DNA of 64,000 nt. Origin: Odobenus rosmarus divergens. Its lineage: Eukaryota > Chordata > Mammalia > Carnivora > Odobenidae. The position numbers and the translations under genes were made by a program. The notes under the pieces are model-generated. The model searched no databases. It was not told the DNA's origin and saw nothing but the letters and a program-made list of their open reading frames with translations. Location: NCBI RefSeq assembly GCF_000321225.1, contig NW_004450404.1, positions 845,848 through 909,847 on the forward strand, given 5' to 3'. Of the stretch, positions 49,151 through 61,192 are shown in pieces. Position 1 is the first letter of the stretch, and each line of letters starts with the position of its first letter.

Positions 49151-49372
49151 CATGTAAAAGTTCTTATTTTGATGTAGTCCCAGTAGTTTCTTTTTGCTTT
49201 GTTTCCCTTGCCTCAGGAGACATACCTAGAAAAATGTTGCCATGGCCGGTGTCAGAGAAGTTACTGCCTGTGCTCTCCTCTAGGATTTTTATGGTTTCAG
49301 GTCTCACATTTGGGTTTTTAATCCATTTGGGGTTTATTTTTATGTATGGTATTAAAAAGTGGTCCAGTTTTG

Positions 49373-49506
49373 GGGCACCTGGGTTTGCTCAGTCGGTTAA
49401 GCATCTGCATTTGACTCAGGTCATGATCCCAGGGTCCTGGGATTGAGCCCTGCATTAGGCTCCCTGTCTCCAATGAGTAAATAAAAAATCTTTAAGAAAA
49501 AAAAAA
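49373..49506 (+). mobile_element. carnivore SINE, internally deleted
   Basis: GGGGCACCTGGGTTTGCTCAG head. The CT-rich part is nearly absent and the tail is AAATAAAAAATC then poly-A. GTGGTCCA and ATGGTCCA flank it. Confidence 0.88.
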
Positions 49507-51386
49507 ATGGTCCATTTGATTCTTTTACATGTAGCTGTCCAGTTTTCCCAACACCATTTGTTGAAGAGACTGTCTTTTCCCCATTGTATATTCTTGCCTC
49601 CTTTGTCACAGATTGGACGAAGGAGTAGACATATAATTGTAGGTTTATTTCTGGGCTCTCTATTCTGTTCCATTGATCTCTGTGTCTTGTTTTCTGCTGG
49701 TATCATGCCATTTTGCTTACTAAGCTTTGTAGTATATCTTGAAACCCGGAATTGTGATACCTCCAGCTTTTTTCTTCTTTCTCAAGATTGCTTTGTCTAC
49801 TTGGGGTCTTCTGCAGTTCCGTGCAAATTTTAGTATTATTTATTCTAGTTTTGTGAAAAATACTGTTGGCATTTTGATCAAGATTACATTGACTCTGCAG
49901 ATAAGTCATATGGATATTTTAACAATAGTAATTCTTCCAATCCATGAGCATGGAATATCTTTCCATTTGTGTCATCTCAAATTTAATTCATTAGTGTTTT
50001 ATAGTTTTTGGAGTACAGGTCTTTTACCTCTTTGGTTACATTTATTCCTAGGTATCTTATTCCTTTTGGTGCAATTGTAAATTTCTCAATTTCTTTCTGC
50101 TATTTCATTATTGGTGTATAGAAATGCTACCAATTTGGGGCTATTAATTCTGTATCCTGCAACTTTACTGAATTATCTAGTAGTTTTTTGGTGGTATATA
50201 GGATTGACTATGTATAGTATCATGTTATCTGCAAATAATGACATTTTAACTTCTTTACCAATATGGATTCCTCTTCTTTTTCTTGTCTGATTGCTGTGGC
50301 TAGGACTTCCAGTACTATGTTGGATAAAAGTGGTGAGAGTAGACATCCTTGTCTTGTTCCTGATCTTCGAGGAAAAACTCCCAGTGTTTTACAATTGAGT
50401 ATGATGTTAGGTGTGGGTTTTTCAAATATGGCCTTTATTAATGTTGAGGTATATTCCCTCTAACACCACTTTGTTGAGAGGTTGTTTTTTTTTTATGAGT
50501 AAATGTTGAGTTTTGTCAAATGCTTTTTCTGCATCTATTGAGATGATCATATGATTTTTATCCTTCATTTTGTTGATGTGGTGTATCACGTTGATTTGCA
50601 AATCCTGAACCATCTGTGAATCCCTGGAATAAATTTCAGTTGTGGTGAATTATCTTTTTAATGTATTGTTTTTTGTGGTTTGCTAATATTCTGTTGAGGA
50701 TTTTTGCATCTGTGTTCATTAGGAATATTGGCCTGTAATTTTTCTTTTTCTATTCCTTTTTTTTTTTTGTGGTCTTTGGTTTTGGTATCAGGGTAATGCT
50801 GGCTTTGTAGAATGTATTTGGAAGCTTTTCCTTCCTCTTCCATTTTTTGGAATAGTTTGAGGAGAATGGGTATTAACTCTTCTTTAAATGTTTGGTCAAA
50901 TTCACTTGTGAATTTATCTGGTCCTGGATTTTTATTTTTTGGTAGTTTTTTGATTACCAACTCATTTTTGTTACTTATAATCTGTTTAGATTTTCTATTT
51001 CCTCCTGGTTCAGTTTTAGAAGATGGTATGTTTCTAGGAATTTATCCATTTCTTTTAGATTGTCTAATTCATTAGCCTATAAGTTTCATAGTATTCTCTT
51101 ATAATTCTCTGTATTTTTGTAATGTCAATTATTTCCTCTCTCCTGTTTCTGATTTTATTTATTTGGGTCCTTTCTCGCTTTTCTTGATGAATGTGGGTAA
51201 GGCTTTATCAGTTTCATCTTTTCCAAAAACCAGCTTTTGCCTTCATTGACTTTTTTTCCTATTTTTTTTTTAAGTCTCTGTCATTTATTTCTGCTCTGAT
51301 CTGTATTATTTCCTTTCTTCTACTCACCTTGGGCTTTGTTATTCTTTTTCTAGTTCCTTTAGGCATAAGATTAGATTATTATTATT

Positions 51387-51568
51387 ATTTTTTTTTTTTA
51401 AGAGAGAGCAAGCAGTGGGGAGGGACAGAGGAAAGGGAGAGAGAGAATCTTAAGCAGGCTCCATGCCCATTGCAGAACCCAATGCAGAGCTCGATCTCAC
51501 AACCCTGAGATCATGACCTGAGTCAAAATCAAGAATCACTTAACTGACTGAGCCACCCTGGTGCCCCT
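51387..51568 (-). mobile_element. carnivore SINE, diverged
   Basis: Complement SINE: poly-T, AAGAGAGAGCAAGC and GAGCCACCCTGGTGCCCC. Confidence 0.88.
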
Positions 51569-52987
51569 GTAATGCCCTTCTTTGTCTCTTGTTACAGTGT
51601 TTGTTTTAAAATCTATTTTGTCTGATATAAAGCTACCCCAGCTTTTATTTTCACTTCCATTTGCATGGTAAATGTTTTTCCCTGCCTTCATTTTCAGTCT
51701 GTATGTGTCTTTAGGTCTGAGGTGAGTTTCTTGTAGGCAGCCTATAGATGTGTTTTTGTTTTGTTTTTATCCATTCCAGCACCCTATGTCTTTTGATTGA
51801 AACATTTAGGCCGTTTACATTTAATGTAATTATTCATAGGTATGTACTTATTGCCTTTTGTTATTTGTTTTCTGGTTGCTTTTGTATTTCTATGTTCTTT
51901 TGCTCTCTTTTTTTGTGATTGATGAGTTTCTATAGTGTTTGGCTTTCTTTCTGTTTATTTTTTGTGGTTTCTATATAATGTCCTAAGTAAATGGTCTGTA
52001 TTTATTGTCATTTAATTTCAAATACATTCTAAAACAAACAAAAAAAACACTTTTCCTGTTTACTCCCTCCTCTGTGTTTTGTGTATATGTTGTCGTATTT
52101 TACATCTTTTAATTCATAATTTTCTTATGTCTAATTATGGACATATCTTTTCCACTTAAAGAAGTCCCTTTAACATTTCTTGTAAAGCTGGTTTAGTAGA
52201 GATTAACTCCTTTATCTTTTGTTTGTCTGGGGGAGCTCTATCTCTTCAAATCTGAATGATCACTTTGCAAGGTAGGGTATGCTTAGTTGCAGGTGTTTTT
52301 CCTTTCAGCACTTTGAATATATCATGCCACTTCTGTCTTGCCAAGTTTCTGCTGATAAATCAGCTGATAGCTTTATGGGGTTTTCACTTGAAGATAACTT
52401 CATTTCTCTCTTGCTGCTTTCAAAATTCTTTATCTTTAAACTTTGACATTTTAATTATTATGTGTAGTGATGTGGACCTTGTTGGGTTCTTCTTGTTTGG
52501 AACTCTGGTGCTTCTTGGACTTGGGAGTCCATTTCCTTTCCTAGGTTAGAGAAGTTTTCAGCTATTTCTTCAAATAAGTTTCCTACCCCTTTCTCCCTCT
52601 TTGTCTTCTGGAACCCCTATAATGCGAGTGTTGGTTTGCTTGATGTCCAAGAGATCCCTTAACCTATCCTCATTTTTAAAAAATTTTTTTCTCTTTTTGC
52701 TGCTCAACTTGGGTGCTTTCCGTTACCCTGTCTTCCAGATCACTGATACATTCTTCTGCATCTGCTAATGTACTGTTAATTCTCTCTAGTGTTTTTTATT
52801 TTATTTCAATTATTGTATTCAACTCTGGTTTTTTTATGTATCTTCTATCTCTTTATTGAAGGTCTCACTGAATTTTTCCACTCTTTGGCCCAGTGAATAT
52901 TTTTATGATCATTAAATTCTTTATCAGGCATATTGCTTATCTCTGTTTCATTTAGTTCTGAAGTTTTTCTTCTTGTTCTTTTTTTTT

Positions 52988-53176
52988 TTTTTTTTAAGAT
53001 TTTATTTATTTGACAGAGAGGGAGAGAGAGCAAAAGCAGGGGGAGTGGCAGGTAGAGGGAGATGGAGAAGCAGACTCCCTGCCGAGCAGGGAGCCTGATG
53101 TGGGGCTTGATCCCAGGACCCCGGGATCATGCCCTGAGCTGAAGGCAAATGTTTAACTGAGCCACTGAGGCACCGC
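52988..53176 (-). mobile_element. carnivore SINE
   Basis: Complement SINE with a slightly truncated head (CACTGAGGCACCG). TCTTGTTCTTT on both sides. Confidence 0.92.
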
Positions 53177-53394
53177 TCTTGTTCTTTCTTCTGGAGCATA
53201 TTTCTCTGTCTCCCTATTTTGCTTGACTTCCTGTGTTTGTTTCTGTGGATTAGGCAGAATGGCTACTTCTAAAGTTGAAGGAATGGTCTTGTGCTTGGTC
53301 ATTCCCTGTATCGACTGTGTGTGCTAGCAACCTTTACTGGCTGGCTGGAGCTGTGGCTGGCATGGAATAGGGGTCCTGCGGCTTTCTGTGTAGC

Positions 53395-54300
53395 AGGTGC
53401 CCTGTCAGGACAGCTGAAACTGAAGTGGATGCATGCCAAGGTGTCCCGGGGATCTATTTGCTGAGGTTATACCAGCAGGATAGCTGAAGCTGAAATGGGT
53501 GCAAACCAGAGGGTTCCACGGTGCTCTGTGCAGGGGGTACGTTGACGAGGTGGTTAGAGCTGATGTGGTGTGTGGGATGGGAGGTCCCTGAGCTCTCTGT
53601 GGGGAGGGTGCTCTAGTAGGATAGCTGAAACTAAAATGCATGCAGGCTGGGGGGACCTGGGGCTCTACAAATAGAGGGGAACCTTGGCTAGATAGTTGAA
53701 GCAGAAGTGGATAGAAACCAGGGTGTTCCTGGACTCTGCACAGAGGTTGCTCTGAATGAAGGGGTGGCTGGAACTGAGGTAAGGTACAGGCCAGGCGGTC
53801 CCGGGGTGCTTTGCATAGAGGGTACCCTGGCAGGACAGCTAAAGCTAAAATGGACATGGGCTGATGTGGTCCTTGGGCTCTCCCTGCAAACTGCCCTGGC
53901 AGGACAGCTGAAGCTCAACTGCGTGTGAGCCAGGGTATCCCAGGGTGTTTCTACACTCTACACAGGGGGTGCCCTGGTGATGTTGCTGAAACTGATGCAG
54001 GCACGGCCGGGGTTTCCAGGGCACTCCACGCAGGGGGTACCCTGGTAGGGTAGCTGGATCAGAAACAGATGTCAGTTGAGATGTTCTGGAGCACTTTACA
54101 TCAGGGGTGCCCTAGCAAGCCATCTGAAGCCAAAGTGGTGTGGGCATGGAGTATCCTGGGGTACTTTGCACCTATGTCACCTTGGTGTGAAGGCCGGGCC
54201 TGTAGTGAGTGCTACCCAGGGGTATCCTAGTGGGCACTGCACTGTGGTCACCTTGGTTGGACAGCTGGAGCTGGTGTGGGCTAGAGGCCCAGGGTTTGCT
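53395..54300 (-). repeat. tandem array of ~71-bp monomers in L1 5' UTR
   Basis: The landmark AGCTGAA or a close variant recurs at 53412, 53482, 53552, 53623, 53694, 53766, 53837, 53906, 53984, 54052, 54122, about 54187 and 54263, a mean spacing of 70.9 bases. Each unit also has GGGGTGCCCTGG-like and GGTGCTCTGCAC-like blocks. Copies are strongly diverged. Confidence 0.85.
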
Positions 54301-54490
54301 GAAGTGGCAGGCTGGTTAGGGTGCCCAGACTCTGCATTGGTCTGTGCTTTCAAGGTAGAAGGGGAGTACAGACTATGTCCATTAGCCCCTCCCACCTGGA
54401 GTGTTCCAGCAGAGCTCCCCTGCCTTTTGGGTGGAGTTCTAGGGCTGACTCTTCCATATGCTAGTTGCTCATTTAAACTGTGGCTTTTTA

Positions 54491-54684
54491 GGGCGCCTGG
54501 GTGGCTCAGTTGGTTAAGCGACTGCCTTCGGCTCAGGTCATGATCCTGGAGTCCCGGGATCGAGTCCCACATCGGGCTCCCTGCTCAGCGGGGAGTCTGC
54601 TTCTCCCTCTGCCCCTCTTCCCTCTCCTGCTTGTGCTTGTTCTCTCTCTGTCAAATAAATAAATAAAATCTTTTAAAAAAAATA
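54491..54684 (+). mobile_element. carnivore SINE
   Basis: GGGCGCCTGGGTGGCTCAG head, (AAAT)n tail. AAACTGTGGCTTTTTAG duplicated on both sides. Confidence 0.96.
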
Positions 54685-54921
54685 AACTGTGGCTTTTTAG
54701 AGAAAGAAAACAATAATAAAAAAGAAAAGAAAAGAAAAAAGAAAAGGATAAAAACAAGAGCAAAACCAAACAAGGCAAAAAGACCCCATGGCTTCTTTTT
54801 TGGGGCGGGGGGGAACGGGTGTGGGCTTACGGACCCTGCATATTTGTGTTTGTAACTTCTGGACTTGAAGAAAGTCTTCTCATTCCCTCTAGATGATGTA
54901 GTTACTCTCTTGGATTTTCTT

Positions 54922-55102
54922 TCTTTTTTTTTTTTTAAAGATTGATTTTAGAGAGAACAGGGAAAGGGAGAGAGAGAATCTCAAGCAGACTCCCTGCTGA
55001 GCACAGAGCCTGACGCGGGGCTCTATCCCATGACTCTGAGATCGTGACCTGAGACAAAAATCAAGAGTTGGACGCTTAATCAACTGAGCCACCCAGACGC
55101 CC
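54922..55102 (-). mobile_element. carnivore SINE
   Basis: Complement SINE. TACTCTCTTGGATTTTCTT on both sides. Confidence 0.95.
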
Positions 55103-55929
55103 CTACTCTCTTGGATTTTCTTGCAAGATTTTTAATTTTGCATTAAGCCTTTATGTCCAGGGGTTTATTTTATATACTATACTATATGGTTTATTTGTAT
55201 ATTCTTCGATATGGGTACCCTGTCATTTCAGTCTCATTTATTGAACAGTCCATGCTTTGACAATTGAACCACCACACTTGTCATATACTAATTTCTCAAA
55301 TATACCAATATTTAATTCTAGATTTTCTAGATAAGTTCATTAATTTTTGTCTCCTTTCATACTGATGTTAATTTGATTTTTGTGGCTTTATAGAATTCCC
55401 TGATAAGTGGTAAGGCTCCTCCACTGTGCTTTTTGTTCTTTTCTTAGCTATTCTCAGACATTTATTTCTCTGTATGAACTTTAAAGATAACCTTATACAA
55501 TTCCAAGAAAAGTCCTGTTAAGATTCTAATTGAAATTTATATATTACATTTGGGAAATTTAATTTTAATTAAGTATTCCTATCTAAGAACAATTATAACC
55601 TTCCATTTGTTCATAAATTGTTTTCTGTCTTTTAATAGGGTATTATAGGATTTCTTTTATGGGTCTTATGTCTCTTGTATTAAATTTATTCCTGAATATT
55701 TTATAGTTTTTTTTGCCACTATTATAACTGAAAAACATCCCCATTTGCATTTCTAGGTACTTATTGTTAGAGTAAAAAAAAAAAAAAGCTATGTGTTGTA
55801 ATATATCTGGTATCTAGCCTCCTTATCAAATATTGTTAATAATAGTAAAGGGGTTTTTTTTTAATAGGATCTCTTGGGTTTTCAAGGTAGACAATTTTAA
55901 CACTAATAAACAGAACTAATTTAACTTTT

Positions 55930-56100
55930 AGGGTTACTAGACATAGCAAAAAAAAAAATGCAGAATTCCCAGTTAAATACGAATTTCAGATAATGAATAA
56001 TTTTTTAGAATGAGTTTGTCCCATGCAATACTTGGGACATACTTATCCTACCAAATTATTCATCGTTCATTTGAAATTCTGCATTTTATCTGGCAACTCC
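55930..56100. mobile_element. palindromic MITE (MER53-like)
   Basis: Left arm AGGGTTACTAGACA... CAGATAATGAATAATTTTTT and right arm AAATTATTCATCGTTCATTT ... CTGGCAACTCC are inverted copies around TTGTCCCATGC / TTGGGACATAC. The name is from memory. Confidence 0.75.
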
Positions 56101-56164
56101 ATGTCTTTCCCAATGATCATACCTGCTATTTTATTTTCTTTACATGTTGCGTTTGCTGAAGCCT

Positions 56165-56330
56165 CTGAGACTGGTTCTCTCTCTAGGTTGTGTATGAACA
56201 TCAGCCAGGAAGCTTTTTTTAAAAATTGTAGTGCCAGGCCCTTAGGCTCAGAGATTGAATTTGTATATATTTTTGAAAAGCTTCCCAGAGGATTCTGACG
56301 GGCATCTGGGGTTGAGAACTACTGCCCCAA
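56165..56330. mobile_element. MER5A-like hAT-Charlie MITE
   Basis: Right end GGGTTGAGAACTACTG matches the Charlie terminal repeat. The body has AGTGCCAGGCCCTTAGG and CAGAGGATTCTGACGGGCAT. Confidence 0.75.
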
Positions 56331-56811
56331 AACAGTATTAAATAATAATGGTGTTAGTATGCATCCCTGTCTCCTCCTTGATTTTAAGTAAACATTTTTA
56401 GTGTTTTGACTTTTAAAGTATTTGTTGGTTTTTAATAAATATTCTTAGTTTTGTTTACATAGTTTCCATCTATTCCTATTTTGCTTAAATTTTTTATTAG
56501 GAATGGCTGCTTTTAGCATCTATTGGCATTAAGGGCTGCTTATATGGTTTTCTCTTGGTTTATTGATAGACTCATATTGCTAGGTTTCTTCATATTGAAG
56601 CACTTTCTACATCTTTTATTTCATGCCAGAGTCTATTTGCTAATGTTGCTTAGAATTTCCATCTATATTTGTAAAAGAAGTTGAGGTCGAGGGCACCTTA
56701 CTCTTGTTAGAATGAGCTTTGTCTGATTTTGGTATTGAAGTTAATGCTAGCTTTGTAAAGTGAACCGGGGAATTTTGTATCTGTTTTCCCCTACTGCCTG
56801 AAAGAGTTAAA

Positions 56812-56975
56812 TCCTTGCTACTCAAGTGGGTTCCATGAACCAGCAGCATCCACTTCACCTGGGAGCTGGTTAGAAAGGCAGAATCTCAGGCCCCCTCCAG
56901 ATCTACTAAATCTCAGTCTACATTTTGAAGAGAGCCCCGTATCACTTGTGTCCACATTCAGTTTGAGAAAAGCAG
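56812..56975. mobile_element. second Charlie-type MITE (MER5-like)
   Basis: CTTGCTACTCAAGTGGGTTC, CATCCACTTCACCTGGGAGC and GCAGAATCTCAGGCCCC are hallmarks of MER5-group elements. Confidence 0.7.
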
Positions 56976-57640
56976 ATAGAGCACTGGACTCACTTCTCCA
57001 CTAAAGGTTGGATAAAACTCAGCAGTTGGCCTATGCGGGCCTGGTGCCTTTTTCATGATAGACTGCCACTCTCCAAAGGAGAGTTGGTCTGTGCTGGTGG
57101 CCTGTGTTTTGTAAAGATATCATTCATGTCCTTTAAGTTGTTCAAATTTACTTGTAACTGTTCTTGTTTGTTTTAATTTCTGCTACATCTGTGGGTAGGT
57201 CACCTTTCCTATTCCTCCTCTTGGGAACTTGGGCTTGTTTTCGTTTGGCTTTGATCTGTCTTGCCAGGGGCTTGCAAGATTCTATTATTTGTCTTTTCTA
57301 AGTACCAGTTTGTTTTTCCCTTGAGCTATTTTGGGGGAGGGATATTTGTTGTCTCATTTCTTTCAGCTTTTATCTGTATACATTCTCTCTTCTGTGTTCT
57401 GGTTATTATTTTGCCATTCTTTTTCTAATGTCTTAAGTTTGGTATAGGTCCGACATTTTTAAAAATAATGAAGACATTTAAACTATTAATTTTCCTTTAA
57501 GACCTGCTTTCTCTGTGTCCTGTAAATTTTAGGCAATAAAACTTTTCTCCTTTTTAGATTATAGGCAGTAATTTATTTTTGAATTTCCTCTTTAAGGGGT
57601 TTCTAGGAGGGTCTTTCTTTACACATTTAAAACATTCCAT

Positions 57641-58293
57641 ACTTTAATATTTCATTCTTAATTATCCCTTAAAAATTTGTTAAAAAACAAACTCCAACTG
57701 AATAAATTTGGAGATCTAATTGGTATTATTAAATGATTCATGAATTGGGGAGCATCCCATCTAGCAAGTAGAGGGGAGCTCAGAGGAGTTGTACATAATG
57801 GAAGGGTTTTATAGGAGAGTCGAATAAGAAAGTCATAAGTAAAAGGATTGTTCCAGGCCAGGTGCTTTCCCTTAGGCCGGAAAGCAGAGGGATCTTACCA
57901 TGCAGATTACCTCCTTTTTGGGGGATGGACAGGGCCCACAGGGCGGACTCATTGGCACCCTTCAGAAAGTTCTTGACTGACCAGTTAAGTAAGACTACAT
58001 TTCTTGGGGAGGTTGAAACTGCAATTAGAATACATCTTAAGCCCTGGCTTGGGTACTTGGCCTAAGTGGTACTACTTTGGGCTTGTGGTTTTTCTTTTTA
58101 ATAGATTTAATAAAATTTTCTTTGTGGTCATGTACCTGATCTATTTCTGTAAATATTTCATGGACATGCAAAGTGTACGTTTTCCATCTGAAGTCAAGCT
58201 CTCTAGGTATTTGTTACCCCAAATTATTAGTTGTATCAGTCACTTCATCTATGCTCCTACTGATTTTTTTGCTTATTATATATACCCAATTCT
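57641..58293. other. unassigned interspersed repeat, LTR-like
   Basis: 57690-58030 has the look of a known repeat (GATTCATGAATTGGGGAGCA, GGGTTTTATAGGAGAGTCG) but I cannot place the family. No coding support. Confidence 0.35.
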
Positions 58294-58448
58294 GGGGCGC
58301 CTGGGTGGCTCAGTTAAGCTTCCGACTCCTGATTTCGGCTCAGGTTATGATCCCAGGGTCATGAGATTGAGCCCCGCATGTGGCTCCGCACTGGGTGTGG
58401 AGTCTGGTTAGGATTCTCTCCCTCTCCTTCTGCCTCTGCCCCGGCTCT

Positions 58449-58499
<51 letters not shown>

Positions 58500-58515
58500 A
58501 AGATAAAATAAAAAT
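58294..58515 (+). mobile_element. carnivore SINE with (CT)n expansion
   Basis: GGGGCGCCTGGGTGGCTCAG head. The CT-rich 3' part has expanded into an almost pure CT tract of about 50 bp (58448-58498). Confidence 0.93.
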
Positions 58516-58894
58516 TAAATAAGATATATCTAATCCTGAAAGAGATGAATTAAAACATCCTTCCATCACTGTATTTTTATTATATTCTATTTGCATTTCT
58601 AAAGGTTTTTTTTTCCCCTTATGATTTTGGCATCTATGTTATTGAATGCACATAAGTTTGAGTATTATATGTGCTTAATTGTATTTTTAATCATACAGCA
58701 TCCTTTTTGATCTTATTTAGTGTTTTGAGCATTAATTTTCTCTTTACCTCTGTTTTTCCTGCTTTCTTCTTAACATTTTTCTTACATCTTTTTGGCATTT
58801 TATTTTCAATCCTCCTTTGTCACTTTATGTGTTTTTCTTCTAAGCAGAATAAACCTAGATTTTTATTTTTAACTCTGACAGTCTTTTTGTTTGT

Positions 58895-59077
58895 TTGAAG
58901 ATTTTATTTATTTATTTGACAGAGAGAGACACAGGGAACACAAGCAGGGGGAGTGGGAGAGGGAGAAGCAGGCTTCCCGCCGAGCAGGGAGCCCGATGTG
59001 GGACTTGATCCCAGGACCATGGGACCATGACCTGAGCTGAAGGCAGACACTTAATGACTGAGCCACCCAGTCACCCC
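58895..59077 (-). mobile_element. carnivore SINE
   Basis: Complement SINE ending GAGCCACCCAGTCACCCC. CAGTCTTT flanks it. Confidence 0.93.
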
Positions 59078-60764
59078 CAGTCTTTGTTTTTTATTGGGTA
59101 AATTCACTTTAGCTAATTTTGGTGAATTAAATAATATGGTTGATTTTACTTTACTCATCTTACTCTGTTTATTAAACTGGGGATTTTCCCCTCTATTTTT
59201 TCTAGTTTGATTTAGTTGCCATTCATTCCATTTCCCCCTACATTAATAGAGACTATAGAGAGTTTTAATGGAACTTCTAGGTGTGTAGTTTTGTGTGTGT
59301 GTGTGTGTGTGTTGTAAGTTTTTTACATGAGAGTTTTAAGTGACAAAGAGGCAGAGAAATTCACGGAATTGAAAGTCAAACCCATGTCCTCGGGACTCTA
59401 ATCCCAGTGACCTTTCCACAATACCAGGGATTCCTAGCAAAGCCAAGCATTTCTAACTAAATAAACCCGGCTCATGTTCAGATCAGCTTAGGGTCAGAGT
59501 CTGTCACTGTCTCCTGGGGCGCATTGGTGATGGTCTTAGTGAGCCAGAACTGAGCAGCTCGGGTAGGAAGGGTGGATCCTCAGTGTCACATGGCTTCATG
59601 GGCCTGGTATGGCCAGAACCACAGGCCTGTTAGCCATGATGTTCAGGAGGCCCTGTGGGAGAGTCCTGGATTTCCTGCCCTTTTAGGAACGTGTCTTTAC
59701 TAGTCGAGAGTTATGCCTTTGAATTCTGAGCATATCAGAGCCGGCGCAGATGTTCGGGCTGTGTCCAGAACTTTAGGAAGGTGGCCTTCCAAGGGCCCCT
59801 ATGGCTGTAGGGACTGTCACCAAAGGACGAAGGCCATGAATCTTCAGAGTGGGCAGTCTCTGCCTTGAGCACAGCCTGGAGGCCCTCTTCCCAGCATCGG
59901 CTATTGCGTCTCTTCCTGTCCTGCACTGCTGCCTCCTTGGGTCTGTGCCCGACCATTATCCTAAGGGGGACTGCCATGGTGGGATCAGAGCCCACGGCTC
60001 CCCTCCTGGGGTCCCTAGGCCTCCTGAGAGGGCAGTCATCTTAACACGAGTCCACAAGATAGCATTTTATAAAGCTCTCAGAGACTGTTCATGGAGCTTC
60101 AGTAAGCTATCTCGGGCCAAGAAAAATGTCACATTTCTTTGCTTTTGGCAGGAATCCCAGCTCCTCAGCTTGGGAACACCATTTATCCTTGCTGAACAGA
60201 AACTTCATTTGGCCATTATGTTGGTCTCCAATTAATAAATTACAGGAGAACAAATTAATTTACTTATCACTTGCAGCTTGCTAGATAAAATCCTTCAAAG
60301 CATAGGGAACATGGCGTGATAATGAAAACATCCCTGTTGGAAAAAAGTTGGGGATTTCTGAGGCCACGTACATGTTGGGTCTGAGTAGATTAAATAGCTC
60401 CCAGGGAATCTGCTGGAGGGACAGAGCCCCCCCCCGCCCCCAGCCTCCTGGGACTCGTGTGAGGGTCTGCATAAGATGACAGGACGTGTGGCCTGGACGT
60501 GTGTGATGAGGGTGGTTGTGTCGTGGTTGTGGGGTTCCCTGCTGACAAAGCCTGGTGTGGCTCCAAGTGGCAGCCGGTTCCTCATCAGCCGCCCGTCTTC
60601 TATGGCGGAAAACCTGCTGCCCTCCCCGAAAATGGTGAGCTGCCACATGACCTGCACGTGACAGAGCTCAGGAAGGGGTGTCAGAGGACCCTTCTGCTCC
60701 GGCTTGCTCGCTAATGGGAGGGAGACGGGGCTTGGGTTTCCTCACCTGTGACAAAAACGACTGG
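59078..60764. other. intergenic, GC content rising, unassigned
   Basis: A (TG)n tract stands at 59291-59311. From about 59400 the base composition becomes GC-rich and no repeat is obvious. Open frames on both strands at 59735-60235 and 60281-60660 show no family resemblance and no splice pattern I trust. Confidence 0.4.
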
Positions 60765-61192
60765 TCCATATATACAATGGCATATTGCTCAGCCATCAGA
60801 AAGGATGAATACCCAACTTTTACGTCAACATGGAGGGGACTGGAGGAGATTATGCTAAGTGAAATAAGTCAAGCAGAGAAAGTCAATTATCATAGGGTTT
60901 CACTTATTTGTGGAACATAAAGAATAGCATAGAAGACATTAGGAGAAGGAAGGGAAAAATGAAGCGGGGGACATCGGCGGGAGAGACGAACCATGAGAGA
61001 CGATGGACTCTGAGAAACAAACTGAGGGTTCTAGAGGGGAGGAGGTGGGGGGATGGGTTAGCCCGGTGATGGGTATTAAGGAGGGCACGTACTGCGTGGA
61101 GCACTGGGTGTTATACACAAACGATGAATCATGGATCACTACATCAAAAACTAATGTATTATATGGTGACTAACATAATAAAATTAAAAAAT
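60765..61192 (+). mobile_element. young 5'-truncated L1, sense
   Basis: Carnivore L1 3' end: TATATACAATGGCATATTGC, GAGCACTGGGTGTTATACAC and a short ATAATAAAATTAAAAAAT tail. ACGACTGG is duplicated at 60757-60764 and 61193-61200. Confidence 0.93.

Larger units (their letters stand above)
47886..54475 (-). mobile_element. near full-length L1, antisense
   Basis: The + strand reads L1 backwards: 3' UTR (47886-48300, GTTACATTAGTTTTGGTTG), ORF2 (48300-51850, with RT and endonuclease blocks), ORF1 (about 52250-53000, TTCTCTCTAGTG, CTTCTGCATCTGC) and a GC-rich 5' UTR (53200-54475). Frameshifts and stops remove both ORFs. Five SINEs (two in ORF2 3' part, one in ORF2, one in ORF1/5' part, one at the 5' edge) interrupt or abut it. 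The 5' UTR contains about 13 copies of a ~71-bp unit. Confidence 0.85.
55103..57640 (-). mobile_element. old antisense L1 with DNA-transposon insertions
   Basis: AT-rich complement of decayed L1 ORF2 (TCCTTATCAAATATTGTTAA, TTTTTATTAGGAATGGCTGC). It holds a MER53-like element and two Charlie-type MITEs. No open frame of note. Confidence 0.65.

Noticed and set aside
53395..54300. CRISPR-like regular array
   Set aside because: The units are contiguous and diverged with no conserved repeat/variable spacer pattern, and the genome is a mammal's.
53405..54572. Open frames of 130-155 residues, Pro- and Gln-rich, and a possible new repeat protein
   Set aside because: They follow from the 71-bp L1 5' UTR units and lie on both strands.
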